Positions 26,900-39,121 are shown, numbered from the stretch's first letter. The stretch: DNA of 64,000 bases from Opitutales bacterium (GCA_013215165.1 JABSRG010000007.1:1-64000); one strand, 5' to 3'. The notes: generated from the letters alone by a model not told the origin. Numbers and translations: made by a program.

Positions 26900-28027
26900 A
26901 TGCCCATTCTAAATAAAACACAGCTTCGAAAAATAAGGAAAGTCGCTTTGGACGGCCACAAGTGGGCCGGAATCTTGGCGGCTATTCCTATTTTAATCCT
27001 GGCGTCCACTGGGCTTATCTTGGTGTTTGAGTCTGAACTCAGGGCCTTCGAGGAGCGCGAAGCATTTTTTATTGATGTGCCGGAGGGCGCAAGTGAGGCG
27101 CGCCTTTCAATTCAGGAACAGGTCGACCGCGCATTGGAGGCTTACCCTGATTTAAAGGTCAGTTCATACAGTCTGCCGAAAGCACCTGATGAGGCTGCGA
27201 TGATCAGGTTAAGCAATCGGCATACACTTTTTGTCGATCCCTATACGGGAGAGGTCAGAAAAGATACGCCGCGCCCAGCTCCGATCATGAGAGCCATTCG
27301 TGTCCTTCATACGAGTTTCTTTTTAGGCGATTTTGGGACCTGGATCGCGATTATAAGCTCTTTCGCCTTTATTTTGTTATCTGCCACGGGTGCAGTGTTG
27401 TTTTTCAAACGCCGCGGCAATCTTTTGCGTCAATCGAAAATCACCTTCGATAAGGGAGCGAATCGTCGTGATTTTGATTTACACGCCGTCATCGGCTTTT
27501 ACGCGGCTGGTTTTCTTTCACTGATCGCTCTCAGTGGGGCATTGATCGGCATTGGTCAGCCGTGGCGTGAATTCATCCTCAACGTGACACAATCTGAATG
27601 GGCCGCGCGCCCGAAATTATCAGAGCCCTTGAGTGCCAGCACCCCTTTGTTGGCTATGGACGTCCTCTTAGAGGCAGTGAATGCTGTTGCACCGGAAAAG
27701 CTTGAGCCGACGACGATTTTCATGCCGCGCGAAGCAGATGCTCCAGTTTTGGTGCGATATACCTACCCTTGGGCGCGTCGACCTGCATCTCTGGGGTATA
27801 TACATCCTGCTACCGGTGCGATCCTCGATTTCCATCATTTCCCAGAGTATGAAGCCGGTCATTTAATTCATCGACTGAATCGGGGCTTTCACAGTGGCGA
27901 GATATTCACCGTCGGCATGCGTTGGCTGTGGTGGGTTCTCATGCTTATTACCCTCATGTTTATCATCACCGGGTATTTTATTTGGCGGACACGAAGAAAG
28001 AAACAGCCGCAAGTTGCTCAGAGTTAG
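26900..28027 (+). CDS. PepSY-associated transmembrane protein (PiuB-like)
   Basis: This is a 375-residue inner-membrane protein of the PepSY_TM family (PF03929), often found with siderophore receptors and thought to help reduce or release iron. A first membrane helix lies at about residues 22-45, periplasmic PepSY-like segments at about 65-120 and 215-290, further helices at about 145-170 and 195-220, and a last helix at about 335-360, followed by a basic RRKKQ tail. Conserved histidines are visible in DGHKWAG, VLHTSFF, DLHAVIGF and IHRLNRGFHSGE; they may bind heme. It follows the receptor gene by 64 bp and is probably under the same iron control. Confidence 0.88.
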   Translation: MPILNKTQLRKIRKVALDGHKWAGILAAIPILILASTGLILVFESELRAFEEREAFFIDVPEGASEARLSIQEQVDRALEAYPDLKVSSYSLPKAPDEAAMIRLSNRHTLFVDPYTGEVRKDTPRPAPIMRAIRVLHTSFFLGDFGTWIAIISSFAFILLSATGAVLFFKRRGNLLRQSKITFDKGANRRDFDLHAVIGFYAAGFLSLIALSGALIGIGQPWREFILNVTQSEWAARPKLSEPLSASTPLLAMDVLLEAVNAVAPEKLEPTTIFMPREADAPVLVRYTYPWARRPASLGYIHPATGAILDFHHFPEYEAGHLIHRLNRGFHSGEIFTVGMRWLWWVLMLITLMFIITGYFIWRTRRKKQPQVAQS

Positions 28028-28056
28028 GAGTGGGTCGCGTAAGCTTCCATACCCTG

Positions 28057-31000
28057 CTACCCAGCTTTTTTAGCTCTCCATGGTTTGCGCTGCTCTCCCA
28101 GATTTGGCACGGGGTCTGTTTCGATCCAAACCCCGGCGCACGCTGGGTGTTTGTAAAGCGTTTGGAAGCGTTCTCCGGTGAGGGCCCAGGTGAGTGATGG
28201 AGCAATGTTCCCGACGAGGACAGTACCGTCGCGGTCTTTGAAGCCGATATCAACGGGGACCGAGCCTTGCTCAATATCCAGGCGCTGGCGAATTTGCTCA
28301 ATCCATGCAGGCATTTTTGACGCGTGAGCATCGGCAATAAAGGTAATGCGTTTGATACTCCGGCCGATTTGTGACGCAAGGCCAAGTGCTTCATCAGCGC
28401 GCAGGGAGACTTCGCCATCGCGCTTGGAGGCGGTGGCATGGACTACCACGATGGCATTTTCCTGAAGCCGCATACCTGAGTCATCGAAAGCGTCGGCAAA
28501 CATGAGTAATTCGTAGGTGTGTTGTTTCGTCACCAGGTTGAAAATCGCCCAGGGACGGTTGTCACGTTTTGATAGTTTTTTCTGTACATTCGTCACGATG
28601 CCGCAGAGCCTCAATGGAGTGCGGTCGCCGAGTTTACTTACGTCGTCAGGACTCTTCACACTATCGAGGGCCTGCGCCAGTCCATCAAAGTCGTCCATCG
28701 GGTGCCCTGAGATATAAAAACCGAGGAGTTCCTTTTCGTGAGCCAATTTCTCGTGGATGGGCATTTCCAGATTCGGGCCAGAGCGGTCGGCGTGAAGGGG
28801 TGGGGCAGCCTCGAGTTCGAAAATGTCAAACAGGGCGACTTGGCCACGTTCTTTGTCTTTCTGGTCGGCAGCGACTTTGCTCATGACATCATCGAGATCG
28901 TGCAGGAGTTGTGCGCGATCTTCGCCTAGTGAATCAAAGGCTCCCGAGCGAATGAGGCACTCCATGACACGTCGATTAACAGCTTTGCCATCGACCCGGC
29001 GCGCGAAGTCGGAGAAAGACTCAAAGGGACCACTGGCTTCACGCTCTTCGATGACGGCGTGTGCTGCAGCGTCCCCCACGCCTTTGATTGCCGCCATACC
29101 AAAACGCACCTGTCCGTATGGGTCTGATAAATCGCCATTCCATTCGTTGGGATTGGACAGCGTGATAGGAGTGAATGCCTCGCGTGATTCATTTACATCC
29201 GGTCCCAAAACGGGGATTTTCATGGCCCCGCACTCCTCGACGAAATTTTTGACTTTGTCAGAATTACCCAATTCCGACGAAAGCACAGCAGCCATAAACT
29301 CGATAGGGTAGTTGGCTTTTAGAAATGCCGTGCGGTATGAGAGCATGGCGTAGGCGGCAGAATGTGATTTGTTGAAACCATATTTGGCGAATTTCTCGAG
29401 GATCTCGAAAATTTTAAGTGCCTCTTTCTTGTCAATGTTGTTGGTCTTCTTAGCGCCTTCGACAAAGATGTCTTTTTGGGCGTCCATGACCGATTTAATC
29501 TTTTTACCCATGGCGCGTCGCAGGATGTCCGCACCGCCTAGAGTATATCCGGCAATGATCTGAGCCGATTCCATGACCTGCTCCTGATAAACAAGAACAC
29601 CGTAGGTTTCAGAGACTAACTCTTTGAGCAGGGGGTGGGGGATCTCGATCGTCGATGGGTCCTTTTTGCCCTCGATAAATTGAGGGATGAACTGCATCGG
29701 TCCTGGGCGGTAGAGAGCGATCAACGCGATGATTTCTTCGAAAGATGAGAGTCCTAGCTGGCGACACAGGTTTTGCATGCCGCCCGACTCCAATTGGAAA
29801 ACCGCCCGGGTTTTACCGGAATTGAGCAGATCAAACGTGCTCTGATCGTCGATACTGACTTTCTCGATATCAAATTCTCTATCCTGGGTGGTGCGTCGGA
29901 CATTGTCGACTGCGTCAGAGATGATGGTGAGTGTCTTGAGCCCAAGGAAGTCCATCTTGAGCATGCCCAAATCTTCCACCGGTCCTTTGGCATATTGAGT
30001 GGTTAGGTCGCCTTCTTGTAGGGTCAGTGGGACGATGTTGGTCAGGGGCTGATCGCCGATAATGACGCCACAGGCATGCTTGCCAGTATTGCGCACCATG
30101 CCCTCGATAATCTGTCCTTCGTCGACGATTTTCTTGGCCACGGGGTTACGCTTAATCTCGGTCTGAAGCTCGCCTGATTTGTCGATGGAATCGGCTAGAG
30201 AGATATTAAGCTCGTCGGGGATCATTTTCGCCAACTTGTCAGCCTCGGCGTATTCGAGGTTGTTGACGCGGGCCAGGTCGCGGATGATCATTTTAGCGCC
30301 GAAGGTGCCGTAGGTGATGATGTTTGCGACGCGATCGCGGCCGTATTTGTCGCGGACAAAATTCACGACCTCATCGCGGCGGCGCATGCAGAAATCCACA
30401 TCAAAGTCGGGGGGTGAAACGCGCTCAAGGTTGAGCATTCGTTCAAAGAGGAGCCCAAAACGCAGGGGATCGATATCTGTAATTTTGAGCACATACGCGA
30501 CGACACAACCTGCTCCCGAGCCGCGGCCTGGGCCGACGGGTATATCCTGCTTCCGCGCCCAGTCGATGAAGTCCCAGACGATCAAGAAATAATCAATGAA
30601 ACCCGTACCCATGATAATGGCCAACTCGTAGTCGAGCTGTTCACAGATTTGCTGTGCTCGGTCTCGGGTGATGACCTTGTTGTTGCTATCGTGAGTGGGG
30701 AGTGCGGAGCCACTTGGAGGATTCTCTGGGTCGGTCCAGCCGTTGTATTCTCCGCGCAGGTAGGCGTCATAATCGACGGAGTAACGCTCTACTAAGCCTG
30801 CTTTACACAGCTCGAACAGGTAGAGTCCATTGGCCATGAAGTCTTCTCGCTCAGCGACAGTCAGTGGGGCGGGATCGGGCTCGCCATTTTGGCGACAAAC
30901 AGCCGTTTTCTTCTCAATGTAGATGTCGAGGATGCGATTAAAATTCTGCTGGTCCGCGTTGAATGTGATCTCCGCGGCACGCTCAAAAGTCGGGTAGTGG

Positions 31001-31908
31001 TTTTCTCCAAATTTGATATCTAGGTCCACCATCTCGGCGACATCGACGGTGTTGGACAAAGCTTCGGGAACTTCGCTGAAAACCTGGAGCATTTCCTCGT
31101 GGCTTTTGAGGTAGAACTCATTGCAGGGGTATTTCATGCGCTCAGTTTCTTCCAGCTTCCGTCCGGTCTGAATGCAGAGTAGAGCATCGTGTGGCTGCCA
31201 ATCGTTCTTTTTAACGTAGTGTACGTCGTTTGCTGCTACGATAGGTAGGTCGAATTCGCGCGCCAGCTTTATGAGATGGGGCACAATGCGGCGCTGGGCG
31301 TTGAGCCCGTGATCTTGTAGCTCGATGAAGTAGTTTTCTTTGCCGAAGATATCGATAAAGTCGGCAGTCACCTGACGTGCCATGGCGTAGTTGTTGTAGA
31401 TCAGGTGCTGGGAAGCCACGCCATTAATGCAGCCAGAGAGACCGATCAGACCTTCGGAATACTGTGCTAGTTTTTCCATATCCGTCCGCGGACGGTAATA
31501 CTGGCCATGGATGTGGGCATCCGAGACCAGTTTAGAGAGGTTTTGGTAGCCCTTGAAATTTTTCGCCAAAATCGTCTTGTGATGGATTTGGTTGCGAGGA
31601 AAGTCTTCAGGTGAAAGTGCGTCCTCGGGCACGTCGTTGATGTCGTCAGATCGCTTCTTGTCGCGTTTTGGACGTTCGCTTTGCTTGTGATCGTGGACCA
31701 GATAAATCTCGCAACCGATGATCGGTTTGACGCCGTTTTTCTTACAGTTTTTGACGAAATCCATAGCCCCGAAAAGGTTACCATGATCAGTCATGGCTAG
31801 AGCCGGCATTTCGAGCTCGGCGGCGCGTTGCGTGAGACGGTCGCAACGCGCGCAACCGTCGAGGAGGGAATAGTCAGTGTGGACGTGGAGATGGACGAAA
31901 GGAGGCAC
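28057..31908 (-). CDS. dnaE: DNA polymerase III subunit alpha
   Basis: This is the replicative polymerase catalytic subunit, 1283 residues, somewhat longer than the E. coli protein. It has an N-terminal PHP domain ([16 protein letters not shown], residues 6-21), the polymerase palm with catalytic PDFDVDFC near residue 500, GRGSGAGC before it, fingers with [11 protein letters not shown] and KKNNIDK-type helices, a helix-hairpin-helix region ([12 protein letters not shown]), and a C-terminal OB fold (about 990-1080). The start is a GTG at 31908. It ends 29 bp from the convergent PepSY gene. The PHP domain keeps its metal-ligand histidines. Confidence 0.98.
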   Translation of the reverse strand: MPPFVHLHVHTDYSLLDGCARCDRLTQRAAELEMPALAMTDHGNLFGAMDFVKNCKKNGVKPIIGCEIYLVHDHKQSERPKRDKKRSDDINDVPEDALSPEDFPRNQIHHKTILAKNFKGYQNLSKLVSDAHIHGQYYRPRTDMEKLAQYSEGLIGLSGCINGVASQHLIYNNYAMARQVTADFIDIFGKENYFIELQDHGLNAQRRIVPHLIKLAREFDLPIVAANDVHYVKKNDWQPHDALLCIQTGRKLEETERMKYPCNEFYLKSHEEMLQVFSEVPEALSNTVDVAEMVDLDIKFGENHYPTFERAAEITFNADQQNFNRILDIYIEKKTAVCRQNGEPDPAPLTVAEREDFMANGLYLFELCKAGLVERYSVDYDAYLRGEYNGWTDPENPPSGSALPTHDSNNKVITRDRAQQICEQLDYELAIIMGTGFIDYFLIVWDFIDWARKQDIPVGPGRGSGAGCVVAYVLKITDIDPLRFGLLFERMLNLERVSPPDFDVDFCMRRRDEVVNFVRDKYGRDRVANIITYGTFGAKMIIRDLARVNNLEYAEADKLAKMIPDELNISLADSIDKSGELQTEIKRNPVAKKIVDEGQIIEGMVRNTGKHACGVIIGDQPLTNIVPLTLQEGDLTTQYAKGPVEDLGMLKMDFLGLKTLTIISDAVDNVRRTTQDREFDIEKVSIDDQSTFDLLNSGKTRAVFQLESGGMQNLCRQLGLSSFEEIIALIALYRPGPMQFIPQFIEGKKDPSTIEIPHPLLKELVSETYGVLVYQEQVMESAQIIAGYTLGGADILRRAMGKKIKSVMDAQKDIFVEGAKKTNNIDKKEALKIFEILEKFAKYGFNKSHSAAYAMLSYRTAFLKANYPIEFMAAVLSSELGNSDKVKNFVEECGAMKIPVLGPDVNESREAFTPITLSNPNEWNGDLSDPYGQVRFGMAAIKGVGDAAAHAVIEEREASGPFESFSDFARRVDGKAVNRRVMECLIRSGAFDSLGEDRAQLLHDLDDVMSKVAADQKDKERGQVALFDIFELEAAPPLHADRSGPNLEMPIHEKLAHEKELLGFYISGHPMDDFDGLAQALDSVKSPDDVSKLGDRTPLRLCGIVTNVQKKLSKRDNRPWAIFNLVTKQHTYELLMFADAFDDSGMRLQENAIVVVHATASKRDGEVSLRADEALGLASQIGRSIKRITFIADAHASKMPAWIEQIRQRLDIEQGSVPVDIGFKDRDGTVLVGNIAPSLTWALTGERFQTLYKHPACAGVWIETDPVPNLGEQRKPWRAKKAG

Positions 31909-31951
31909 TAAAAGAAAGATGGAAGATGAGTGTTTAAGGATGAACCGGGGC

Positions 31952-32542
31952 TCATCGATAATGTGAAGAAATGGCGGGTTGGGATTCCTTTGTAAATTGT
32001 GGGAAGGCGGCTTTGAAGTCTTTGGGGCGGATCCAAAAACGATAAGACTTGGATGCCCATTCTTGCCCCACGGAATCTATGCCGATACGTGGCGTTTGCA
32101 CGATAAAGTTGTCCACAAGCTGTTCACCAGGAGGTTCTAGCCAAAGATTTGATTCGGCTGTGGCAGATAGGGTGTTGAAGCTGCGACCTATCTGAAGCGC
32201 TTTGGTAACTCTTCCGGGTCCATAAATGCCGCCCGCACCGCGTATCAATACAGCAGCCGGGTAGTCGACAGGTCCAGTGACAATATTGAGCAACTCATGT
32301 ACACCATAGCAAAGATACACATACCAACGATTAGCTGAGCCAAACATAATCTCATTGCGCGGTGTGCGCCCTCGATGGGCATGACATGCTTTATCTTCCT
32401 GGCCGTCGTAAGCTTCAAGCTCACACAAGGGCCATTTCAAGGTCGACCCATCCGGGAGCCGCCGACAGAGCAGGTGTCCCAAAAGCTGACGAGATAGTGC
32501 GACGGTATCGGTTGATTCGAGCAAGCAAGTTTTGGAACCCAT
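31952..32542 (-). CDS. DNA-3-methyladenine glycosylase (AAG/MPG family)
   Basis: This is a base-excision repair enzyme that removes alkylated purines. The 196-residue product belongs to the Pur_DNA_glyco family (PF02245), as shown by [12 protein letters not shown], the catalytic [20 protein letters not shown] with its active-site Glu, the base-flipping [15 protein letters not shown], and [22 protein letters not shown]. It starts at an ATG. It lies 43 bp upstream of dnaE on the same strand and may be co-transcribed with it. Confidence 0.95.
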   Translation of the reverse strand: MGSKTCLLESTDTVALSRQLLGHLLCRRLPDGSTLKWPLCELEAYDGQEDKACHAHRGRTPRNEIMFGSANRWYVYLCYGVHELLNIVTGPVDYPAAVLIRGAGGIYGPGRVTKALQIGRSFNTLSATAESNLWLEPPGEQLVDNFIVQTPRIGIDSVGQEWASKSYRFWIRPKDFKAAFPQFTKESQPAISSHYR

Positions 32543-32666
32543 CGCTAGACTGTCTATGGAGTGATGAAAATTGTCGAATTAACTTCGATGAACCTGGATG
32601 ATATGTAGGATTCAATAAGTAAGGCAAATAATTGACGCTTTACTTTTTTAAAAATAAAGATGTTTC

Positions 32667-32924
32667 ATGATCACATCAACAATCAGTCAGCGTGGACAGA
32701 CGACAGTCCCTAAGCAAGTGAGAGATGCCTTATCTGTAGGCCCTGGGAAGCAGCTCATCTATGACATAGAAGGAGATCATGTTATTATCCGTGCCCATCC
32801 CGGAGTTTCCTCTTCGATTGGAGTTTTCAAGAAATACTGCCCAGAACAATCATGGGATGAGGTCCGCGGAGCTTCTCGTGCCGAATGGATAGAGCATATA
32901 GCTGAAGAGGGTTCTGGCTCATGA
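32667..32924 (+). CDS. AbrB/MazE-type antitoxin (VapB)
   Basis: This 85-residue DNA-binding antitoxin has a swapped-hairpin AbrB domain: STISQRGQTTVPKQVRDALSVGPGKQLIYDIEGDHVIIRA covers most of residues 4-46. The C-terminal 35 residues (GVFKKYCPEQSWDEVRG...) are the likely toxin-wrapping tail. It overlaps the PIN toxin gene by 4 bp. TTGACG at 32632 could be the -35 of an autoregulated promoter. A toxin-antitoxin role follows from the pair. Confidence 0.92.
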   Translation: MITSTISQRGQTTVPKQVRDALSVGPGKQLIYDIEGDHVIIRAHPGVSSSIGVFKKYCPEQSWDEVRGASRAEWIEHIAEEGSGS

Positions 32925-33349
32925 AATCCTACCTTATAGACGCGAATGTGATATTGCGTGTCCTGACTGGGTCGCCTGAAAGTCAGGCAGATCAGGCAGC
33001 ACGATTTCTGGTCGCCGCTGAGAATGGCGACCATGAGGTCATTATTCCGTCTATGGTCATAGCCGAAGTGGTTTTTGTGCTATCAGGGAGTGTCTACCAG
33101 ATACCTAGGCCGCTATTGGTGGAACAGTTATTGCATTTTCTAAGCAATCCGGCTCTTCATGTCGTCGAGCGCGATATCATTCATCGGGCTTTGAGTCTAT
33201 TCTCCAAGAGCAATGTCGATTTTGTGGATTGCTACCTTGCTGCCGCTGCTAGCAGCGAAGGGCGTCATATCGCAACGTTCGACAAGGACTTTAAAAAATT
33301 GGGTGATTCCAACCAATGTCTCACTCTTCTTCAGGAAAATATAAGCTGA
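32921..33349 (+). CDS. PIN-domain ribonuclease toxin (VapC)
   Basis: This 142-residue PIN-domain protein keeps the four acidic metal ligands: Asp7 in LIDANV, Glu49 in VIAEV, Asp103 in FVDCYLAAAA, and Asp121/Asp123 in TFDKDF. VapC toxins cleave tRNA or rRNA and stop growth unless bound by their antitoxin. The ATG overlaps the antitoxin stop (ATGA), so the two are translationally coupled. A partial copy of the tRNA-Arg 3' end begins 6 bp after its stop codon, which suggests that the module sits at a recombination site. Confidence 0.93.
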   Translation: MKSYLIDANVILRVLTGSPESQADQAARFLVAAENGDHEVIIPSMVIAEVVFVLSGSVYQIPRPLLVEQLLHFLSNPALHVVERDIIHRALSLFSKSNVDFVDCYLAAAASSEGRHIATFDKDFKKLGDSNQCLTLLQENIS

Positions 33350-33354
33350 AGAAT

Positions 33355-33370
33355 GCAAGGGCGGAGGGAT
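33355..33370. repeat. 16-bp copy of the tRNA-Arg 3' end
   Basis: GCAAGGGCGGAGGGAT is identical to 33483-33498, the 3' acceptor/T-arm end of the tRNA-Arg gene. The two copies lie 112 bp apart in the same orientation. This is the pattern left by integrases that use tRNA 3' ends, but the interval is too short to be an element. Confidence 0.6.
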
Positions 33371-33480
33371 GGGTCGCTATCGCAATCGCCTGCGCGACCA
33401 CCTGAGGTGTCCCATCTACGGTCGCTACGCTACTTCCGTCGAATCGAGGTTCTCATCCCACGCTTCGCCATTCTTCGAAA

Positions 33481-33557
33481 TGGCAAGGGCGGAGGGATTC
33501 GAACCCCCGACCGCCAGATTAGAAATCTGATGCTCTATCCAACTGAGCTACGCCCTC
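33481..33557 (-). tRNA. tRNA-Arg(UCU) with encoded CCA
   Basis: A 77-nt cloverleaf reads on the minus strand: acceptor GAGGGCG/CGCCCTT, D arm GCTC...GAGC, anticodon stem TCAGA/TCTGG around the loop TTTCTAA (anticodon TCT), T arm with GGGGGTTCGAATCCCTC, discriminator G and encoded CCA. It lies between the vapBC pair and pseG. Confidence 0.95.
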
Positions 33558-33612
33558 ATCCTGGGCGCAATTAATCAGCACCGTATGCTTAAAGCGCAAG
33601 ACAATATGTTGG

Positions 33613-34689
33613 TTAGGAGCGAGCCATGACTTCCGACGGTTGGTAAGCTTCAATGGTTTCGATTACGCGGTAAACTCCGTTGCCATCGACGAGCTGAGAG
33701 CATTTTTCCGACAGAATCTGTCGGAGGTCGGGGTCTGTCATGAGTCGGTTAAAATTATCGATCAATGGCCCATTTTCGAGCGATTCGATGCGTCCGCCAT
33801 CCAGGCTCGTTTTCCAGCGATTGATGGCTGCCAGCGCGTTGCTGATTTGATTATTAACGAGAGTAATGACTAGGGTAGGAATGCTGCGTTGATAGAGTTC
33901 GTAAAGGGTGGTGCCCGCACCGACGATAGCGATATCTGCCCAATCCATCATGGTGGGCATATCCTCTACGTTTGAAGCCGTCTCTAGTTTTATCGGCGAA
34001 TGGTTGCGCCGTAATTCTTCGGATAGGAAGTCTAGGCGTCGTTTATTGGGGTGCAGGCTGCCAATGATGATCCGCAGTGTAATAGGCTTGGAGGTTTCTA
34101 TTTTTGTTAAGCAGCGAACGATATGCAGCGATGCGTCGGATGGGTCGGTGCCTCCAGTGGTGACCAAGACATTTTGCGGGCGACTGCGATCGAAGGGTTT
34201 CCGAGGAAGTTCGCGAAATTGGCTCCGCAGGATGGTGTAATCAAAACCAAGTAGTAACTTTTGTTGCGAGCCGAGTCCTTCATACCAGGCTTCGCATGCA
34301 GAAGCGTTCTGGTTGATGATGATACTGGCTCGGTTTTGGAGGCAGTGCCCATAGTCATCAATTGCTGTGAATCTGATATCTAGATCGAGCAAGGTGCGCT
34401 GATAGCCTTCACCAAAGTGATGCCCATCCAGGATAACCCAGTCTGCTTCGAGTTCCTTTGCGACGCGTGCGGTTGCTTTGGCTTCGGCGAGCGTTCCGGA
34501 AATACCATCTACTTGAGTATGAGCGACTCCAAGCATCTGCCATCGGTCTAGTAGGGGCTGAGGGCATTCATTGTAGAGCAGATGACATGGGTGCCCTCGC
34601 TCCAGAGCGGCCTCAGCAAGGGCCCACGAACGCATGATATGGCCCGTGCCAATCACTGGTGAAGCATCAACGCGGAAAACGAAATTCAT
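33613..34689 (-). CDS. pseG: UDP-2,4-diacetamido-trideoxy-L-altropyranose hydrolase
   Basis: PseG removes UDP from the nucleotide-linked sugar in the fourth step of pseudaminic acid synthesis. The 358-residue GT-B-like protein shows RVDASPVIGTGHIMRSWALA with the catalytic His17, VILDGHHFGEGYQ, LLLGFDYTILRSQF, and VTTGGTDPSDASLHI, all typical of the family. The start overlaps the pseC stop (ATGA). It is the last gene of a pseB-pseC-pseG run. pseF, pseH and pseI are not in the window. Confidence 0.95.
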   Translation of the reverse strand: MNFVFRVDASPVIGTGHIMRSWALAEAALERGHPCHLLYNECPQPLLDRWQMLGVAHTQVDGISGTLAEAKATARVAKELEADWVILDGHHFGEGYQRTLLDLDIRFTAIDDYGHCLQNRASIIINQNASACEAWYEGLGSQQKLLLGFDYTILRSQFRELPRKPFDRSRPQNVLVTTGGTDPSDASLHIVRCLTKIETSKPITLRIIIGSLHPNKRRLDFLSEELRRNHSPIKLETASNVEDMPTMMDWADIAIVGAGTTLYELYQRSIPTLVITLVNNQISNALAAINRWKTSLDGGRIESLENGPLIDNFNRLMTDPDLRQILSEKCSQLVDGNGVYRVIETIEAYQPSEVMARS

Positions 34690-35849
34690 GATAGGGTATG
34701 AGCAGCGATAGAGTTGAGGGTCTCCACAGACTTAGAATATTCATCGGCACTCAATCCGGGAAAGCAAGGGATAGATATTGCGGTGCGCGCCCAGCGTGAC
34801 GATCCGGGAAAAGCCGCGTCGTCGCCGCAGTTTTGGTAGATAGGTTGGCGGTGCAGTGGGATGTAGTGGAGATTAATATGCAAGCCTGCATTGCGGAGTT
34901 GCTCAAAAACGCTGCGGTAATGGTGTGGAGCAGTGTCGTGAGAAAGTCGAGCTACGCATAAATGAAGGGAAGCCTGCGTGCCGTCGGGGTCGCTTGCGAT
35001 TTCCCAAAAGCAGCTGTCTAGGTCTTCGGCATAGGCATCCCGAATCTGTCGCCGCTCTTCGACAAAAGCATCGAGGCGTTTCAATTGGCTCAATGCCAGA
35101 GCCGCTTGAATGTCGGAGAGGCGAAAATTGAATCCTGTGTTATGCACTTCATAATGCCAGGGGCCACGCATGTTCGAGGGTGCTAAAAATGCATCCTTGT
35201 CTCTTACAATCCCATGTTCGCGTAGTTGTCGGGCCTTTCGCGCGATTTCAGGATCGTTGGTCACGAGCAGGCCCCCTTCACCCGCGGTGATCATTTTAAC
35301 GGGGTGTAGGCTGAATACTGCCGCATCGGAATGCCCACAGCTCCCCACTTTTTTACCCCAGTAGTCTGCGCCCAGCGCGTGTGAAGCATCCTCAAGGATT
35401 TTGAACCCGTATGTCTTTCTCAGGCTGTCGAGGCGAGCCATGTCCACACTGGCACCTGCGAGGTGGACGGGTATGACTAAGTCAGGGCAGGTTTCTTTGC
35501 AGAGTTGTTCGAGGTGATCCAGATCCATCAGCCCGGTAACTGGATCTACATCGGTGAGCCTTATTGAAGCACCGCAATGCCTTGGAGCATTGGCGGAAGC
35601 GACAAACGTCACCGTGCTTGTAATCGCGGAGTCTTCTGGCTCGATACCTAAAGCAGCGCAGCCGAGGTGGAGGGCTGCCGTAGCATTGTTCGTTGCAACG
35701 GCAAAGCGGCACCCGCAATACGCAGCGACCGCCTCCTCAAAAGCCGTGACAGTAGGTCCTTGTGTGAGCCAGTCTGACCGCAACACATCCACAACGGCCG
35801 CGATGTCTTCTTCGCTAATTTGATGACGGCTGTAGGGCAGGTTAGCCAT
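34686..35849 (-). CDS. pseC: UDP-4-amino-4,6-dideoxy-N-acetyl-L-altrosamine transaminase
   Basis: PseC is the PLP-dependent DegT/DnrJ/EryC1-type aminotransferase of the second pseudaminic acid step. The 387-residue protein has the N-terminal LPYSRHQISEEDIAAVVDVL and LTQGP motifs, NNATAALHLGCAALGI, EDASHALGADYWGKKVG, and the PLP lysine Lys185 in SLHPVKMITAGEGG. It lies 12 bp downstream of pseB and overlaps pseG by 4 bp. Its pathway assignment rests on those neighbours as well as its motifs. Confidence 0.95.
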   Translation of the reverse strand: MANLPYSRHQISEEDIAAVVDVLRSDWLTQGPTVTAFEEAVAAYCGCRFAVATNNATAALHLGCAALGIEPEDSAITSTVTFVASANAPRHCGASIRLTDVDPVTGLMDLDHLEQLCKETCPDLVIPVHLAGASVDMARLDSLRKTYGFKILEDASHALGADYWGKKVGSCGHSDAAVFSLHPVKMITAGEGGLLVTNDPEIARKARQLREHGIVRDKDAFLAPSNMRGPWHYEVHNTGFNFRLSDIQAALALSQLKRLDAFVEERRQIRDAYAEDLDSCFWEIASDPDGTQASLHLCVARLSHDTAPHHYRSVFEQLRNAGLHINLHYIPLHRQPIYQNCGDDAAFPGSSRWARTAISIPCFPGLSADEYSKSVETLNSIAAHTLS

Positions 35850-35861
35850 AAGCGTCGTGTA

Positions 35862-37684
<1,823 letters not shown>

Positions 37685-37694
37685 ACCCGGATTA

Positions 37695-38630
37695 TTACAT
37701 TGCCGCGATCTGATCAATGAGTGCGGCCGCCTCATCGTAGTCAGCGATCTTTTGTTTCCAGTCGTCAGGTATATAGCCCTCGCCGAAGTGGGCGCCCAAC
37801 CATGCGCCTACAAGCATGGAGCGTCCTGCCGATTCACCACCAGCGCCTATAATAGCCAAAATGGCATCTTCATAGCTTTCTTCTTTCAGTTCGAGAAAGC
37901 TGTATACCGAAGCGGGTAAACTACCAGGCAGGGGACAACTATAGCCCAGATCTTTTGTGGTTGCGATGAAATCAGATGCCCCCAAAGCCTCCATAGCAGC
38001 AATCATACGGGTATCTAAAATCACACCCGTTGCATCATCATTCTGTGCGTCGGCGCGCGCTTGCTCAATTGCCTGTTCAGGCGATTCGCCAGAAAGGAGG
38101 TGTTTGAGGATGGACGCGTGAAGCTGGCTGGAGGCAACGGCCTCGTCGTTATTCTGTCGGATGCGGACAAATTCTTCTATCCGCTCTAATAACGAAGAGT
38201 CATCGTGAAAGAGGGCGACGAGAGGCATCAGGCTTGTCGCCCCAGCGAGTTGATTATCATCCGCCCCCTGTTGGAAATCAAAGGGTGTATCTGGATGTTC
38301 TGCCAGGTGAGTGAGGTAGATAGAATGGCTTTCTTTGGTCGCGTGATCTAGATACCCTGCATAGCTTCCGGGTGTCAGCGTCGTCATAAAGCGTTTGCCA
38401 AAGTCGTCGCGAGAGAATGTCCCCGTTTCTGAGATCGATTGCATGAGCAACATGAGCGCATCGCCATACATCGTGAACTCACCGGATTGTTTACCCGCGT
38501 GGTAGTGATCATCAGTGGGAGTCTCAAAACCCTTAATGCCATCGGGGAATCGAGCCTTTAGGTCCTCTTGTCGATAATACCAATGGGCCCCCAAAGCCGC
38601 GGCATCTCCAACGAGAGCCCCCCAAAGCAT
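37695..38630 (-). CDS. Secreted ADP-ribosylglycohydrolase homolog with altered metal sites
   Basis: This is a member of the ADP-ribosylglycohydrolase/DraG fold (PF03747), starting GMLWGALVGDAAALG. The first ATG (38630) falls inside the domain; the frame is open upstream and reads SRIRG just before it, plus a signal-peptide-like KRIFKALLLLLFAAASLVADA. That segment begins at an ATA (38723) with GGAAGG five bases before it, so the true start may be that ATA. The family's TDDT metal motif is replaced by the YGDA of EFTMYGDALM, and the C-terminal GGDTDT by GGESAG, so catalysis as in DraG is doubtful. The export signal suggests a periplasmic or outer-membrane role. Confidence 0.82.
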   Translation of the reverse strand: MLWGALVGDAAALGAHWYYRQEDLKARFPDGIKGFETPTDDHYHAGKQSGEFTMYGDALMLLMQSISETGTFSRDDFGKRFMTTLTPGSYAGYLDHATKESHSIYLTHLAEHPDTPFDFQQGADDNQLAGATSLMPLVALFHDDSSLLERIEEFVRIRQNNDEAVASSQLHASILKHLLSGESPEQAIEQARADAQNDDATGVILDTRMIAAMEALGASDFIATTKDLGYSCPLPGSLPASVYSFLELKEESYEDAILAIIGAGGESAGRSMLVGAWLGAHFGEGYIPDDWKQKIADYDEAAALIDQIAAM

Positions 38631-38902
38631 ACCTCGAATACGCGATTGCGTGTCGGGAGCGTCAGCTACAAGAGAAGCGGCAGCAAAAAGTAAAAGCAGT
38701 AGCGCTTTGAAGATCCGTTTTATTACGACCTTCCAAGCAGATACGAAGCCGAACCCATCCGGGGAGCACCGAGACCCAGCTCGACACCTGACGCATTCAA
38801 CCTTCTTACTGGGCAGAATAGGCTACCAGCCCATGGGAGCAGACTGAGCGTTGTCATCTGACGATTTGGGCATATTCAGCAGTTTCTTTCTACGTATAAA
38901 AA

Positions 38903-39121
38903 TCACTGTGCGCCAGTCGATTGCCCCATCTGGTCTAGCTCCTCAGAATTCTTAAAATCCGTTTCGGAAACTTGGCGCTCGCCTACGGGCCCAGACTCAT
39001 AATAGCTTTGTAAGCGCTGAGATGCGCAGCCGGCAAAGAGCGAAACGCTACAAGCGACAAAGACAAATCTTCGCAAAATTCCTAAAATGAGTGTGTGGAT
39101 GGAAGCTTTACGTTGTTGCAT
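38903..39121 (-). CDS. Small lipoprotein
   Basis: This is a 72-residue protein with a lipobox: after a hydrophobic segment (about residues 10-30) the motif SLFAGC ends with the lipidated Cys32. The mature part is about 40 residues, polar, and contains GPVGERQVSETDF. It matches no family I recognise. It follows ispA by about 77 bp on the same strand and may be transcribed with it. Confidence 0.75.
   Translation of the reverse strand: MQQRKASIHTLILGILRRFVFVACSVSLFAGCASQRLQSYYESGPVGERQVSETDFKNSEELDQMGQSTGAQ

Noticed and set aside
33353-33574. Plus-strand frame with GKGGGIRTPDRQIRNLMLYP
   Set aside because: This is the well-known false translation across the reverse strand of a tRNA gene, here tRNA-Arg at 33481-33557.
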